From contig VBHB01000087.1 in the NCBI GenBank assembly GCA_005880315.1, positions 1-32,328 of the forward strand: a stretch of DNA of 32,328 bases, given 5' to 3'. Under the pieces are notes generated by a model. That model ran no database searches and was not told the origin of the DNA. It worked only from the letters and a program-made list of their open reading frames with translations. Both the position numbers and the translations under genes were made by a program. This document shows positions 1 to 7,752 of this stretch, in pieces; positions within the stretch are counted from its first letter, which is position 1; each line of letters opens with the position of its first letter. Origin of the DNA: Chloroflexota bacterium (GTDB lineage: Bacteria; Chloroflexota; Dormibacteria; Dormibacterales; Dormibacteraceae).

Positions 1-4
1 CGAC

Positions 5-775
5 ATGGCGGAACGCCGACGTGCCGGTCGTCTTGTTGTCCCTCCTGCAGTGGCCCCGGCGGACAAGATGCTGCTCGAGCGGAGCGCCATCGAGGAGCTC
101 AGCCATCATGCCGACCCGTGGCGTGTCCTACGGATCCTGTCTGAGTTCGTCGAAGGCTTCGACGCCCTCAACGGCGTCGGTCCGGCGGTCACGGTGTTCG
201 GCTCGGCACGCACAAAGCCCGACGATCCTTACTACGCGCTCGGCAGGTCTCTAGGCGCCGCACTTGCCCGTCGCGGCTTCGCTGTCATCACCGGCGGCGG
301 GCCAGGAATGATGGAAGCCGTGAACCGCGGCTGCCACGAGGCCGGTGGGTTGTCGGTGGGCTGCAACATCGAGCTGCCTCGCGAGCAGGAGCTCAACCCA
401 TACGTCGACCTGGGCGTCGAGTTCCGCTACTTCTTCGTGCGCAAGAACATGTTCGTGAAGTACGCGCGCGGCTTCGTCATCTTTCCAGGCGGCCTCGGGA
501 CGCTCGACGAGCTCTTCGAATCGCTGACGCTGGCGCAGACCGGGAAGATCGAGCATTTCCCGATCGTCCTGTTTGGCACCGAGTACTGGAGCGGCCTGCT
601 GAAATGGATGCGGGATGTCGTACTCGCTCGCGGCGCGATGTCGCCGGAAGACTTCGACCTCGTCAGCCTGACCGACGACCCCGAAGAGGCGGCCGCGATG
701 GCGACGCGACCACTGCCCGTGCACATCGACCAGCCACGAGCCGAGACCGGCGAACCGAAGGCGGAAGCCCGATAG
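5..775 (+). CDS. LOG-family nucleoside-monophosphate phosphoribohydrolase (TIGR00730 type)
   Basis: The 256-residue protein has a Rossmann-like fold with the two family signatures: a GGGPGMMEA loop near residue 98 and PGGLGTLDE near residue 162. In this family these bind the nucleotide phosphate and supply the catalytic Arg/Glu pair. Characterised members cleave the N-glycosidic bond of AMP-type nucleotides, releasing a free base such as a cytokinin and ribose 5-phosphate. The in vivo substrate cannot be read from sequence. The ATG at 5 sits at the window edge, so its ribosome site is out of view. A later ATG at 68 (residue 22) is possible, because the first 20 residues look poorly conserved. 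The phospholipase D-like gene follows after 14 bases, so the two are probably co-transcribed. The protein is likely cytosolic. Confidence 0.9.
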   Translation: MAERRRAGRLVVPPAVAPADKMLLERSAIEELSHHADPWRVLRILSEFVEGFDALNGVGPAVTVFGSARTKPDDPYYALGRSLGAALARRGFAVITGGGPGMMEAVNRGCHEAGGLSVGCNIELPREQELNPYVDLGVEFRYFFVRKNMFVKYARGFVIFPGGLGTLDELFESLTLAQTGKIEHFPIVLFGTEYWSGLLKWMRDVVLARGAMSPEDFDLVSLTDDPEEAAAMATRPLPVHIDQPRAETGEPKAEAR

Positions 776-789
776 CCGCCATCGCCCGG

Positions 790-1866
790 GTGACGCCGTC
801 GCTGGATTTCTATTTCCTGACCGATAGAGGCCAGACCTCGGACGTGGTGGCCCAGCGGGTCGCATCGTTCCTCAACGACGCCACCACCTCGATCGACGTC
901 GCGATCTATGACCTGCGCCTCGACTCTGGTCCTGGCGCGACCATGCTGGGCGCGTTCCAGGCCGCCGTGAAACGCGGCGTCCATGTGCGGTTGATGTTCA
1001 ACCAGGATCACCCGGCCGATCTCCCGGTCCCGCCGCCGGCCGAGATCGACTGGACTTTCGTCAACCAGCTGAAGGCGGCCGGAGTCGACACCAAGCCGAT
1101 CCCCGGAGTGCCCGACCTCATGCACCACAAGTACGTCGTGCGCGACGCGGGCACGCCCCAGGCCGCGGTGCTCACCGGTTCGACCAACTGGACCAACGAC
1201 TCGTGGAACCGCGAGGAGAACGTGATCTTCACAATCGCGTCGCCCGCCGTCACCGCCACCTTCGAGCAGAACTTCATGGAGCTCTGGCAGAACCCGGTGG
1301 TGGCGCTGTCCGGACGCATCTCTGCGCCGTGGGAGTCGCTGTCCGACTCCAGCCAGGTGCGTGTGTACTTCTGCCCCGGTCGGGGCCTGAAGCTCGTCCA
1401 CGCGATGGCTCGGTCGATTGCGTCCGCGCAGCAGCGCATCCGCATCTGCTCGCCGGTCCTCACGTCGGGCCCGGTCCTCGGCACGCTGGCGGAGGTGGTC
1501 GACCACGGAAAGGTCGATGTTTCCGGTGTGTACGATGCGACTCAGATGGACCAGGTGCAGCGGCAGTGGGGAGAGCAGCCAACCGCGGAGTGGAAGATAG
1601 CCGCCTTTCGCGGCATCATCACTGCTGCCAAGTTCGGCTCGAAGCGTTCGACGCCATACGCTGTCGGTTCCGTGCATGACTTCATGCACGCCAAGATCCT
1701 GGTCGCGGACGACTACGTGTATGCAGGCAGCTTCAACCTTTCCCACAGCGGCGAGCAGAACGCGGAGAACGTGGTCCAGATCGAAAGCCACGCGGTGGCC
1801 GAGCTCTGCACCGCCTACATCGACAGGGTTGCCGCGACGTACGGCGGCCGCCCACTCGCCGGGTAA
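790..1866 (+). CDS. Phospholipase D-like protein with two HKD motifs
   Basis: From the GTG at 790 the protein has 358 residues. It carries two HKD half-sites typical of the phospholipase D / Nuc superfamily: HHK...D followed by GSTNW (first His near residue 112) and HAK...D followed by GSFN (near residue 300). Two complete motifs in one chain should form one active site with a phospho-histidine intermediate. The family includes phospholipases, cardiolipin synthases and nucleases, and the substrate is not evident. No clear signal peptide or transmembrane segment was seen, which argues against a cardiolipin synthase of the membrane type. The reading frame stays open further upstream, but that part only mirrors the LOG gene. 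GTG 790 is the first start after the LOG stop, and its ribosome site is weak. Confidence 0.85.
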   Translation: MTPSLDFYFLTDRGQTSDVVAQRVASFLNDATTSIDVAIYDLRLDSGPGATMLGAFQAAVKRGVHVRLMFNQDHPADLPVPPPAEIDWTFVNQLKAAGVDTKPIPGVPDLMHHKYVVRDAGTPQAAVLTGSTNWTNDSWNREENVIFTIASPAVTATFEQNFMELWQNPVVALSGRISAPWESLSDSSQVRVYFCPGRGLKLVHAMARSIASAQQRIRICSPVLTSGPVLGTLAEVVDHGKVDVSGVYDATQMDQVQRQWGEQPTAEWKIAAFRGIITAAKFGSKRSTPYAVGSVHDFMHAKILVADDYVYAGSFNLSHSGEQNAENVVQIESHAVAELCTAYIDRVAATYGGRPLAG

Positions 1867-3271
1867 AACCACGCTGCTGAGTCCCAGGGTCCTCTGGGCT
1901 GGCGGGGCCCTGGTCGCCTTGGTGATCGTGGGCCTGGCGGTCGCGCTGCCTCGCCTCCAGCCGCCGACCGGGACCGTCCTGGTGATCGGCTCGGCGCGGT
2001 CGGCAACCACGATCGCGGCGACCACCGTCAGCATTCATGGCAGCGCCGGGTGGTCGGCGCTGGGCTCGGTATCAGGATCCGTGCCGGCGGCTCCGGAGCA
2101 GCGCGAGCTGCTGGCGGTGCCGGTAGCCGAGGGAAATTACGACGGCGTCCGGGTCGGCGCCGACGAGCAGGCGGTGGCGATTTCGGTGGTCGCGGGACAG
2201 GTCGAGCCACTCCTTGTCGGCATCGAAAAGGGTCACCTGATCGTCGGCGCGTCATACGCGGGCAACGACCAGGTGAACCTGGGCCTGGGCGAGCTCTCAG
2301 GCAAGTTCGTCGCGATGCCCACCTTCGATCTGGCCGACCAGGCCGGGAATCCGTTCAACGGCGTGACCATCGCCGGCCGCGACGTGGTGATTGCAGCGTT
2401 CCACACCACATGTCATCAAACCTGTCCGCTCTACACCGCGCTGTTTGCGCAGCTCGAGAAGCAGAAGCTGCCGCCGAAGGTGCTGCTCGTCGAGGTGACC
2501 ACCGATCCCACGACCGACACGACATCTGCGCTCGCGAGCTACGCGAGCAGCATCGGCGCGGAGTGGACGTTCGCGACCGGGTCGGTCGATGCCTTGACCG
2601 CATTCTGGAAGCCGTTTGGCGTCGAGCTAGCGAGCGGTGACAGCCACGTGTCCACGCTCGCCCTGTTGGATCGCCACGGCTACATCCGCTTGGTTTACCG
2701 CGGCGTTCCGGACGTCGGTCACGACATCTCGCCTCAGCTGGTCACTGCGCTGGGGACCGAAGGCCTGCGTGAGCTCGTTTCCCATGGCGACGGTTGGGGG
2801 ACGCCGCAAGTGCTGCAGTCGCTGGTGACGATCAGCGGACCGGAGCGAGCCCCATCCGGTGGGGGCGGCCTCGCCGGAGCGTTTGCGCTCGACGGTACGG
2901 ATGGACACCGTGTCACCCTCGCCTCGTTGCTGGGCAAGCCGCTGGTCATCAACTTCTGGGCCACCTACTGCCCGCCGTGTCGCGCCGAGATGCCCTTGCT
3001 CCAGGCGCGGGTCGCCAACCTGTCCAGCGTGCGGCTCGTTCTCATCGATGAGGGGGATGGCGCGCAACCCGCACGCGCCTTCCTTGACTCGGTCGGAATC
3101 CATCAAGCCGCCCTTCTCGATTCGGACCTCAGTGTCGGCCGCGAGTATGGAGCCGCGGCCTTACCGGTCACGGTATTCGTGCGCGCCGACGGCACCGTCG
3201 CCGCCCGGCACATCGGCCAGCTCGACGAGCGCGCCCTGGCCGCCGAGCTGTCGAACCTGAGTGGTCAGTAG
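1829..3271 (+). CDS. Membrane-anchored SCO1/SenC - TlpA thioredoxin fusion
   Basis: One chain joins two redox domains. A transmembrane anchor (around ALVALVIVGLAVAL) leads into a beta-rich region resembling DUF4382, a tentative match. A SCO1/SenC domain follows, with the copper motif CHQTCP (cysteines near residues 195 and 199) and its partner His in DSHVST. The C-terminal TlpA/ResA-like thioredoxin domain has the active site YCPPC (near residue 381) and the cis-proline loop ALPVT. SCO proteins deliver copper to the CuA site of cytochrome oxidase, and TlpA-type thioredoxins reduce SCO or CuA cysteines, so the fusion would combine chaperone and reductase outside the membrane. ctaA and ctaB lie directly downstream, which supports an oxidase-assembly role. 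The start is uncertain: TTG 1829 keeps a positively charged N-terminus before the anchor but overlaps the previous gene by 38 bases. CTG 1874 or TTG 1919 are alternatives. Confidence 0.82.
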   Translation: MPRRTAAAHSPGKTTLLSPRVLWAGGALVALVIVGLAVALPRLQPPTGTVLVIGSARSATTIAATTVSIHGSAGWSALGSVSGSVPAAPEQRELLAVPVAEGNYDGVRVGADEQAVAISVVAGQVEPLLVGIEKGHLIVGASYAGNDQVNLGLGELSGKFVAMPTFDLADQAGNPFNGVTIAGRDVVIAAFHTTCHQTCPLYTALFAQLEKQKLPPKVLLVEVTTDPTTDTTSALASYASSIGAEWTFATGSVDALTAFWKPFGVELASGDSHVSTLALLDRHGYIRLVYRGVPDVGHDISPQLVTALGTEGLRELVSHGDGWGTPQVLQSLVTISGPERAPSGGGGLAGAFALDGTDGHRVTLASLLGKPLVINFWATYCPPCRAEMPLLQARVANLSSVRLVLIDEGDGAQPARAFLDSVGIHQAALLDSDLSVGREYGAAALPVTVFVRADGTVAARHIGQLDERALAAELSNLSGQ

Positions 3272-3359
3272 ACTTCGGCAAGTGTTCCGCGCTGGAAGGT
3301 CCGACGCATATTCGCGGCATCGACGGCCGGAGCCAAGGCGCGGGTGGCGCCGGGAAGAG

Positions 3360-3375
3360 CGCATACGCGTATGCG
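3360..3375. promoter_or_regulatory. 16-bp perfect palindrome upstream of ctaA
   Basis: CGCATACGCGTATGCG reads identically on both strands. It lies in the 170-base gap between the SCO-TlpA gene and ctaA, 66 bases before the ctaA ATG. Its length and symmetry fit an operator for a dimeric regulator. No T-run follows, so it is unlikely to be a terminator. The regulator is unknown. Confidence 0.45.
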
Positions 3376-3412
3376 TGACGATCCGGCGCCGGGCCCCGCA
3401 ACGCAGGCTTCA

Positions 3413-3441
3413 GTGCCGAAGGCACCCGGCCGTCTAGGCCG
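3413..3441 (+). repeat. Two tandem short hairpins abutting the ctaA start
   Basis: GTGCC-GAA-GGCAC (3413-3425) and CGGCC-GTCTA-GGCCG (3427-3441) are back-to-back inverted repeats. The second ends one base before the ATG at 3442. They could limit ribosome access if transcribed, or favour the internal ATG at 3478. No T-run follows. They resemble the small GC-rich hairpins found elsewhere in this window's intergenic gaps. Confidence 0.45.
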
Positions 3442-4401
3442 ATGAAGATGCATGGAACTTCCGGCGCGGAACACTCAATGGTTGGAGTCGGGGGGTTTCG
3501 GAAGCTTGCGGTGGTGACCGCGATCTTCGCCTACCTCCAGATCGCGCTCGGCGGTGTCGTTCGGGTTTCCGGATCCGGCCTCGGCTGTCCTGACTGGCCT
3601 CTGTGCCACGGCCGCCCATATCCACCCGCCGATCCGCACGCGATCATCGAGTACTCCCACCGTGCTGTCGGCAGCGTGACGGGCGCCCTCATCATCGCGA
3701 CCGTGGTGATGGCATGGATTGTGTTCCGCAACACCAGGCCGCGAGTCGCGTGGCTGGCGACGGCTTCACTGCTCGGGGTGGTGGGGGAGGGGATTCTCGG
3801 AGGCGTGGTCGTGGCCAACGAGCTGCAGCCATGGCTCGTGGTGGTGCACCTCGGGCTCGCGATGATGATCCTCGGCTTCCTGGTCGCGACGGCCGTGACG
3901 GCGGGGCCGCGGTCGGCCGGCATTCCCGACCGACCATTCCGCCGCCTTGCGGCTGTGACCGTGGGGACTACCTATTTATTGCTGTTGACGGGATCGACGG
4001 TGGTCGGCAGCAACGCCGATGCGGGGTGCCATGCCTGGCCGCTGTGCGGCCGAGGACTGACGCCCGACTTCTCCGGTGTCAATGCGTTCACGATGCTGCA
4101 CCGGGGGGCGGTGCTCGTGATCGGGGTTCTCATCGTATACACAGCGGTGGCGGCGCTCCGGCGCTGGGGAATGCGATCGCCTGTCGGCCTGAGTGCGATT
4201 GTGACGCTGGTGGTCTTTGCGCTGCAGGTCGCGATCGGCGCGGCGGCCGCCCTCACCGACGCGGCCCTCTTCAACGGCCTGCATGTGGCGATCGCTACGC
4301 TCGTATGGTCCGCTGTGCTCACATTCGCTCTGGTCATGATGCCCCGAACCGACCGCACCGCCAAGCTATCGCGCCTGGCGGTGGAGAGAGGTTCGGCGTG
4401 A
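3442..4401 (+). CDS. ctaA: Heme A synthase, CtaA/COX15 type
   Basis: This 319-residue protein has about eight transmembrane helices. It oxidises the C8 methyl of heme O to the formyl of heme A for aa3-type cytochrome oxidases. Heme-ligand histidines are visible in EYSHRAVG, VVHLGLAM, MLHRGAVL and NGLHVAIA, one set per half of the duplicated four-helix bundle. Cysteine pairs CPDWPLC and CHAWPLC mark the two extracytoplasmic loops, as in Bacillus-type CtaA. ATG 3442 was chosen as the first start. ATG 3448 and ATG 3478 remain possible, the last leaving a short leader before the first helix. The gene overlaps ctaB by four bases (GTGA), implying translational coupling. Confidence 0.93.
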   Translation: MKMHGTSGAEHSMVGVGGFRKLAVVTAIFAYLQIALGGVVRVSGSGLGCPDWPLCHGRPYPPADPHAIIEYSHRAVGSVTGALIIATVVMAWIVFRNTRPRVAWLATASLLGVVGEGILGGVVVANELQPWLVVVHLGLAMMILGFLVATAVTAGPRSAGIPDRPFRRLAAVTVGTTYLLLLTGSTVVGSNADAGCHAWPLCGRGLTPDFSGVNAFTMLHRGAVLVIGVLIVYTAVAALRRWGMRSPVGLSAIVTLVVFALQVAIGAAAALTDAALFNGLHVAIATLVWSAVLTFALVMMPRTDRTAKLSRLAVERGSA

Positions 4402-5288
4402 ACGCTATCTCCGCGCAGTCCCCGACCAGCGCGCTGAGCGTCGCCCGCGATTACATCAGCCTGCTCAAGCTGCGCATCGTCGTGCTCCTGGATGCGACGG
4501 CGATCGGGGTGATGATCCCGGCTGCCCACGGCCATCCTCAGGTGGCAGCGGTGCTCGCAGTTCTGGTCGGCGGCACACTCGCGGCTGGCGGCGCCCACGC
4601 CATCAACTGCTGGTTCGATCGAGACATCGACGCCGAGATGAGCCGGACGCGCCGGCGTCCAGTGCCTGGCGGACGCATCCCGGCCTGGCACGCGCTGGCC
4701 ATTGGCGTCGCGCTCAATGCGCTCGCATTCGTGGTCCTGTGGAGGTGGGCGAACGCGCTTGCCGCCGCCCTCGCGCTGGCGGGCGCGCTCATCTACATCT
4801 TCGTGTACACGATCTGGCTCAAGCGCTCGACGCCGCTGAACATCGTCATTGGTGGCGCGGCTGGTGCCGTGCCGCCGCTGGTCGGCTGGGCCGCGGCAGC
4901 GGGGACCCTCGACCTCACCGCACTTTCGCTCTTCGCAGTGATCGTATTCTGGACGCCGCCACATTTCTGGGCGCTCGCGCAAGTGATCAAGGCCGACTAC
5001 GCCAGGGCGCGCATACCGATGCTGCCGGTGGTCTCGGGCGAGCGTTCAGCGAAACGCCAGAGTGTCCTCTACGCGCTGCTCACCGGGGGCGTCAGCATGG
5101 TCCCGTTCTTTACCGGCAGAGCCGGCTCGATCTACCTGGCCGGAGCCATCGTGCTCGGCCTGGGCCTGGTCACCATCACCGTGCTCGACCTGGCCGGACG
5201 TCGCTGGACACGCCGCGTCTTCACCTATTCCATCGTGTACGTCGCGCTGCTCTTCGCCCTGTTCGCCGTATCACCTTTTCTTCCGTAG
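4398..5288 (+). CDS. ctaB: Protoheme IX farnesyltransferase (heme O synthase)
   Basis: The 296-residue UbiA-family prenyltransferase is polytopic and attaches farnesyl to the C2 vinyl of heme b, giving heme O, the substrate of CtaA next door. The first aspartate-rich motif is NCWFDRDID, followed by the arginine-rich loop RTRRRPVPGG. The second conserved cytosolic loop is DYARARIPMLPVVSG. The GTG start at 4398 overlaps the ctaA stop by four bases and has a purine-rich GAGAGAGG stretch upstream. The pair ctaA-ctaB behind a SCO-type gene implies a heme A-containing oxidase, although the oxidase subunits themselves are not in this window. Confidence 0.95.
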   Translation: MNAISAQSPTSALSVARDYISLLKLRIVVLLDATAIGVMIPAAHGHPQVAAVLAVLVGGTLAAGGAHAINCWFDRDIDAEMSRTRRRPVPGGRIPAWHALAIGVALNALAFVVLWRWANALAAALALAGALIYIFVYTIWLKRSTPLNIVIGGAAGAVPPLVGWAAAAGTLDLTALSLFAVIVFWTPPHFWALAQVIKADYARARIPMLPVVSGERSAKRQSVLYALLTGGVSMVPFFTGRAGSIYLAGAIVLGLGLVTITVLDLAGRRWTRRVFTYSIVYVALLFALFAVSPFLP

Positions 5289-5951
5289 ATGGAAATAGTT
5301 CGCCTACATCTCGCTCGCATCGATTCGCTCAACCAGATCCCAGTGCATGGCTTTGTGATCAAGCACCCTCGGGCCGGCGCGATCCTCGTCGACACCGGGG
5401 TCGGGTGGCCCGACGACATCGTCAAGGAGTGGAAGGTCGTCAACCGCCACGCCGCCGACGCGCTGGCGGAGCACGATCTCAGCCCGGCCGATGTGCGCAT
5501 CGTGATCAATACCCATCTCCACTTCGACCACTGCGGCCAGAATGCGGTGTTCAAGCACGCGCCCTTCTACATCCAGCGACCCGAGCTGGAGCGCGCCCGG
5601 CGCGAGGAGGCCGTGACCTCGGAGTGGTTCGACTTCGCCGGCGCCCGGTTCGAGCTGGTCGATGGCGACGCGCAGATCGCTGACGGCGTTCGCGTCGTGG
5701 CGACCCCCGGCCACACGGTCGGCCACCAGAGCGTCATCGTCGACACGCCCGACGGCGGCGCGGTGATGATCGGCGACGCCGCTTACACTTCCGAGATCTA
5801 CCGCGACGCTGAGAATGCAGACCTCACGCGCTGGCGTGGACAGTACGCCGACCGGGCAGCCTGGACCGGCTCGCTTCGGCGCTTGCACGACATGCACCCG
5901 CACGCGGTGCACTTCTGCCACGACACGCGCGTTGTAACCGTGGCCCCATGA
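5289..5951 (+). CDS. Metallo-beta-lactamase-fold hydrolase, AHL-lactonase-like
   Basis: This 220-residue protein has the full binuclear zinc site of the fold: HLHFDH (HxHxDH), PGHTVGH, the bridging Asp in IGDAAY, and a C-terminal His in HFCHD. Length and arrangement resemble N-acyl-homoserine lactonases of the AttM/AiiA type, which open lactone rings, but many relatives have other ester or thioester substrates. The ATG follows the ctaB stop without a gap, and the sseA start overlaps its stop by four bases, so it sits inside the operon. The adjacent rhodanese raises the alternative of a sulfur-related role (ETHE1-like persulfide chemistry), but the sequence does not look like ETHE1. The substrate is unassigned. 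Confidence 0.87.
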   Translation: MEIVRLHLARIDSLNQIPVHGFVIKHPRAGAILVDTGVGWPDDIVKEWKVVNRHAADALAEHDLSPADVRIVINTHLHFDHCGQNAVFKHAPFYIQRPELERARREEAVTSEWFDFAGARFELVDGDAQIADGVRVVATPGHTVGHQSVIVDTPDGGAVMIGDAAYTSEIYRDAENADLTRWRGQYADRAAWTGSLRRLHDMHPHAVHFCHDTRVVTVAP

Positions 5952-6790
5952 GCACCTTCGGTCCGCTGGTGAGCCCCGAGTGGCTCCACGAGCACATTGG
6001 CGAGCCCGACCTGCGCCTCGTCGACTTCCGCTGGTACCTGACCGGCCGGCAGGGTCGCGATGCATACCTCGGCGGGCACATCCCTGGCGCGGTGTTCGTA
6101 GACCTGGACGCCGTCACCGGCAAGGGACCCGGCCGCCACCCGCTGCCGGCCAAGCAGCAGTTCCAGGACGAGATGCGCCGGGCAGGGGTGGGGGCAGCGA
6201 GCCGGGTGGTCGTCTACGACGACGCCGGCGGTTCCATCGCGGCCCGGCTGTGGTTCCTCCTCGGCTGGTTCGGCCATGGCGCCCAGGCGGTGCTCGACTC
6301 GGGTCTCCAGGGTTGGGGCCAGCCGCTCGAGACGGCGGTGCCGATGGTCACGCCAGGAGACTTCAAGGCCAAGGCGCCGCAGAAAACGCGAATCATGGAC
6401 TTCAGCCGGGTCAAGCGCCTTTCGAACGCGAGCGGGGCCCGAGCCGGGCGCGTCCTGGTCGACGCCAGGGTCGGCGAACGGTATCGGGGGGAGCACGAGC
6501 CGATCGATCCCAAGAAAGGTCACATCCCAGGCGCGGTCAGCGCCCCATGGATCGACAACCTCGACGCCGACGCCCGGTTCAAGTCGCCGGACCAGCTGCG
6601 CCGGCGCTACGAGGCGCTTGGTGTCGACGGAAGTGCCGGAGCGGTCGTCTACTGCGGATCGGGCGTGAATGCATGCCACGACCTGCTCGCGCTCGAGCTG
6701 GCTGGAATCAGCGACGTCAAGCTCTACGAAGGCTCGTGGAGCGACTGGTCGCAACAGAACGCGCCGGTGGCCACCGGCGACAAACCTTAG
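5948..6790 (+). CDS. sseA: Tandem-rhodanese sulfurtransferase (3-mercaptopyruvate/thiosulfate type)
   Basis: The 280-residue protein has two rhodanese domains. The N-terminal one is inactive, with Asp in place of cysteine in its loop (VVVYDDAGGS). The C-terminal one carries the active-site loop CGSGVNA. The CGSG form resembles 3-mercaptopyruvate sulfurtransferases more than the CRKG form of thiosulfate sulfurtransferases. The enzyme would move sulfane sulfur to thiol acceptors or cyanide through a cysteine persulfide. Conserved structural stretches include HIPGAV in both halves. ATG 5948 overlaps the preceding stop (ATGA). Whether mercaptopyruvate or thiosulfate is the real donor is inferred from the loop only. 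Confidence 0.88.
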   Translation: MSTFGPLVSPEWLHEHIGEPDLRLVDFRWYLTGRQGRDAYLGGHIPGAVFVDLDAVTGKGPGRHPLPAKQQFQDEMRRAGVGAASRVVVYDDAGGSIAARLWFLLGWFGHGAQAVLDSGLQGWGQPLETAVPMVTPGDFKAKAPQKTRIMDFSRVKRLSNASGARAGRVLVDARVGERYRGEHEPIDPKKGHIPGAVSAPWIDNLDADARFKSPDQLRRRYEALGVDGSAGAVVYCGSGVNACHDLLALELAGISDVKLYEGSWSDWSQQNAPVATGDKP

Positions 6791-6812
6791 AGAACGCTAG
6801 GGGGATTCAGCC

Positions 6813-7604
6813 GTGATACTGACAGGCAAGCGAATTCTGATCGCCGGCATGAGCGATCGGCGAAGCATCGGTTACGCGATCGCCGTGGAGGTGCAGAAAG
6901 CGGGCGGCGAGCTTCTGCTCACGAGCTTCGGCCGGATGATGAGCATCACGCAGATGACGGCGAAGAAGCTCAACCCGGTGCCCGAAATCCTCGAGATGGA
7001 CGTCACCAAACCGGATGACATCGAAGCCGCGGCGAAAGAGACTCGCAAGCGATGGGATCGCCTCGACGGACTCGTGCATTCGGTCGCGTACGCGCCGCAG
7101 GACGCGTTGGGCGGCCAATTCCTGAACACGAAATGGGAGAGTGTTGCGACGGCGCTCCAGGTCAGCGCATTTTCCTTCAAGGAGCTGGCGGTGGGTTTCC
7201 TACCTCTGATGCGTGAACATGGTGGCTCGCTCGTAACACTCGATTTCGACAATTCCACGCAGGCATGGCCGAAATACGACTGGATGGGCGTTTCCAAATC
7301 AGCACTGGAATCCGTCACCCGCTACCTGGCGCGCGATCTCGGGCGCTACAAGATCCGCGTCAACGCCGTCTGTGCGGGGCCTCTGGCCACGCTCGCGGCA
7401 AGCGGGATTCCGGGTTTCAAAGAATTCGAGGAGGTGTGGGGACAGCGAGCTCCGCTGGGTTGGGACCTGCAAGACCGGACGCCGGTAGGCCGCGCCGTGG
7501 TGGCAATGCTGTCGGACTACATGAACATGACGACCGGGGAGCTCGTGCACGTCGACGGCGGCTACCATGCCATGGGAGCCGATCTCCCTGGCCTCCCCGC
7601 CTAG
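6813..7604 (+). CDS. fabI: Enoyl-ACP reductase, FabI/InhA-like
   Basis: A 263-residue short-chain-dehydrogenase-type protein that would reduce trans-2-enoyl-ACP with NADH in type II fatty acid synthesis. The atypical dinucleotide loop GMSDRRSIG is near residues 12-20. The catalytic pair is Tyr155-x6-Lys162 (YDWMGVSK). The stretch WMGVSKSALESV and the later QRAPLGWDLQD resemble mycobacterial InhA more than E. coli FabI. The GTG start at 6813 has a good ribosome site (AGGGGG, 8 bases upstream) and lies 22 bases after sseA. The stop codon lies within a strong hairpin (7592-7612), so termination probably begins inside the gene end. Confidence 0.92.
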   Translation: MILTGKRILIAGMSDRRSIGYAIAVEVQKAGGELLLTSFGRMMSITQMTAKKLNPVPEILEMDVTKPDDIEAAAKETRKRWDRLDGLVHSVAYAPQDALGGQFLNTKWESVATALQVSAFSFKELAVGFLPLMREHGGSLVTLDFDNSTQAWPKYDWMGVSKSALESVTRYLARDLGRYKIRVNAVCAGPLATLAASGIPGFKEFEEVWGQRAPLGWDLQDRTPVGRAVVAMLSDYMNMTTGELVHVDGGYHAMGADLPGLPA

Positions 7605-7640
7605 CGGGGAGGTGGACCCGGCCGCGTAGCGGCCCGGTCC
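7592..7640 (+). terminator. Two tandem GC-rich hairpins at the end of fabI
   Basis: The first is a perfect 9-bp stem, CCTCCCCGC-CTA-GCGGGGAGG (7592-7612), spanning the fabI stop TAG. The second (7614-7640) is a 12-bp stem around a GTA loop with one C-C mismatch. Neither is followed by a T-run, so they may be a weak terminator, an mRNA 3'-end stabiliser, or copies of a dispersed palindromic repeat. Confidence 0.55.
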
Positions 7641-7658
7641 AGTGGGGCGATTCAGGAG

Positions 7659-7711
7659 CCCACAACATCTAGTGGCTCGGGTGTCCCAAGCCCGCAACAT
7701 CGTGTTAGGCT
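7659..7711 (+). promoter_or_regulatory. Direct repeats and extended -10 upstream of the RNase H-like gene
   Basis: CCCACAACATC (7659-7669) and CCCGCAACATC (7691-7701) differ at one base and start 32 bases apart, about three helical turns. Each is followed after 4-6 bases by GGCTC. The second copy runs into TGTTAGGCT, whose TAGGCT (7706-7711) fits an extended -10 box. The arrangement suggests a regulator binding in tandem next to a promoter, or a duplicated promoter. Confidence 0.4.
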
Positions 7712-7752
7712 CTCGCTCAATTCTGAATCTCACCGCTAAGGAGGGACAGTTA

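Noticed and set aside
790-1866. Phospholipase D-like gene as part of a defence system
   Set aside because: No helicase, NTPase or restriction partner lies nearby; the neighbours are housekeeping.
427-2034. Long minus-strand open frame (535 codons) opposite the LOG and PLD genes
   Set aside because: Mirror of high-GC coding sequence; it is Arg/His rich with no recognisable domain, while the plus strand has clear motifs.
5289-5951. Quorum-quenching role for the AHL-lactonase-like gene
   Set aside because: The zinc motifs fit, but the fold is broad and no quorum-sensing gene is nearby, so no specific substrate is claimed.
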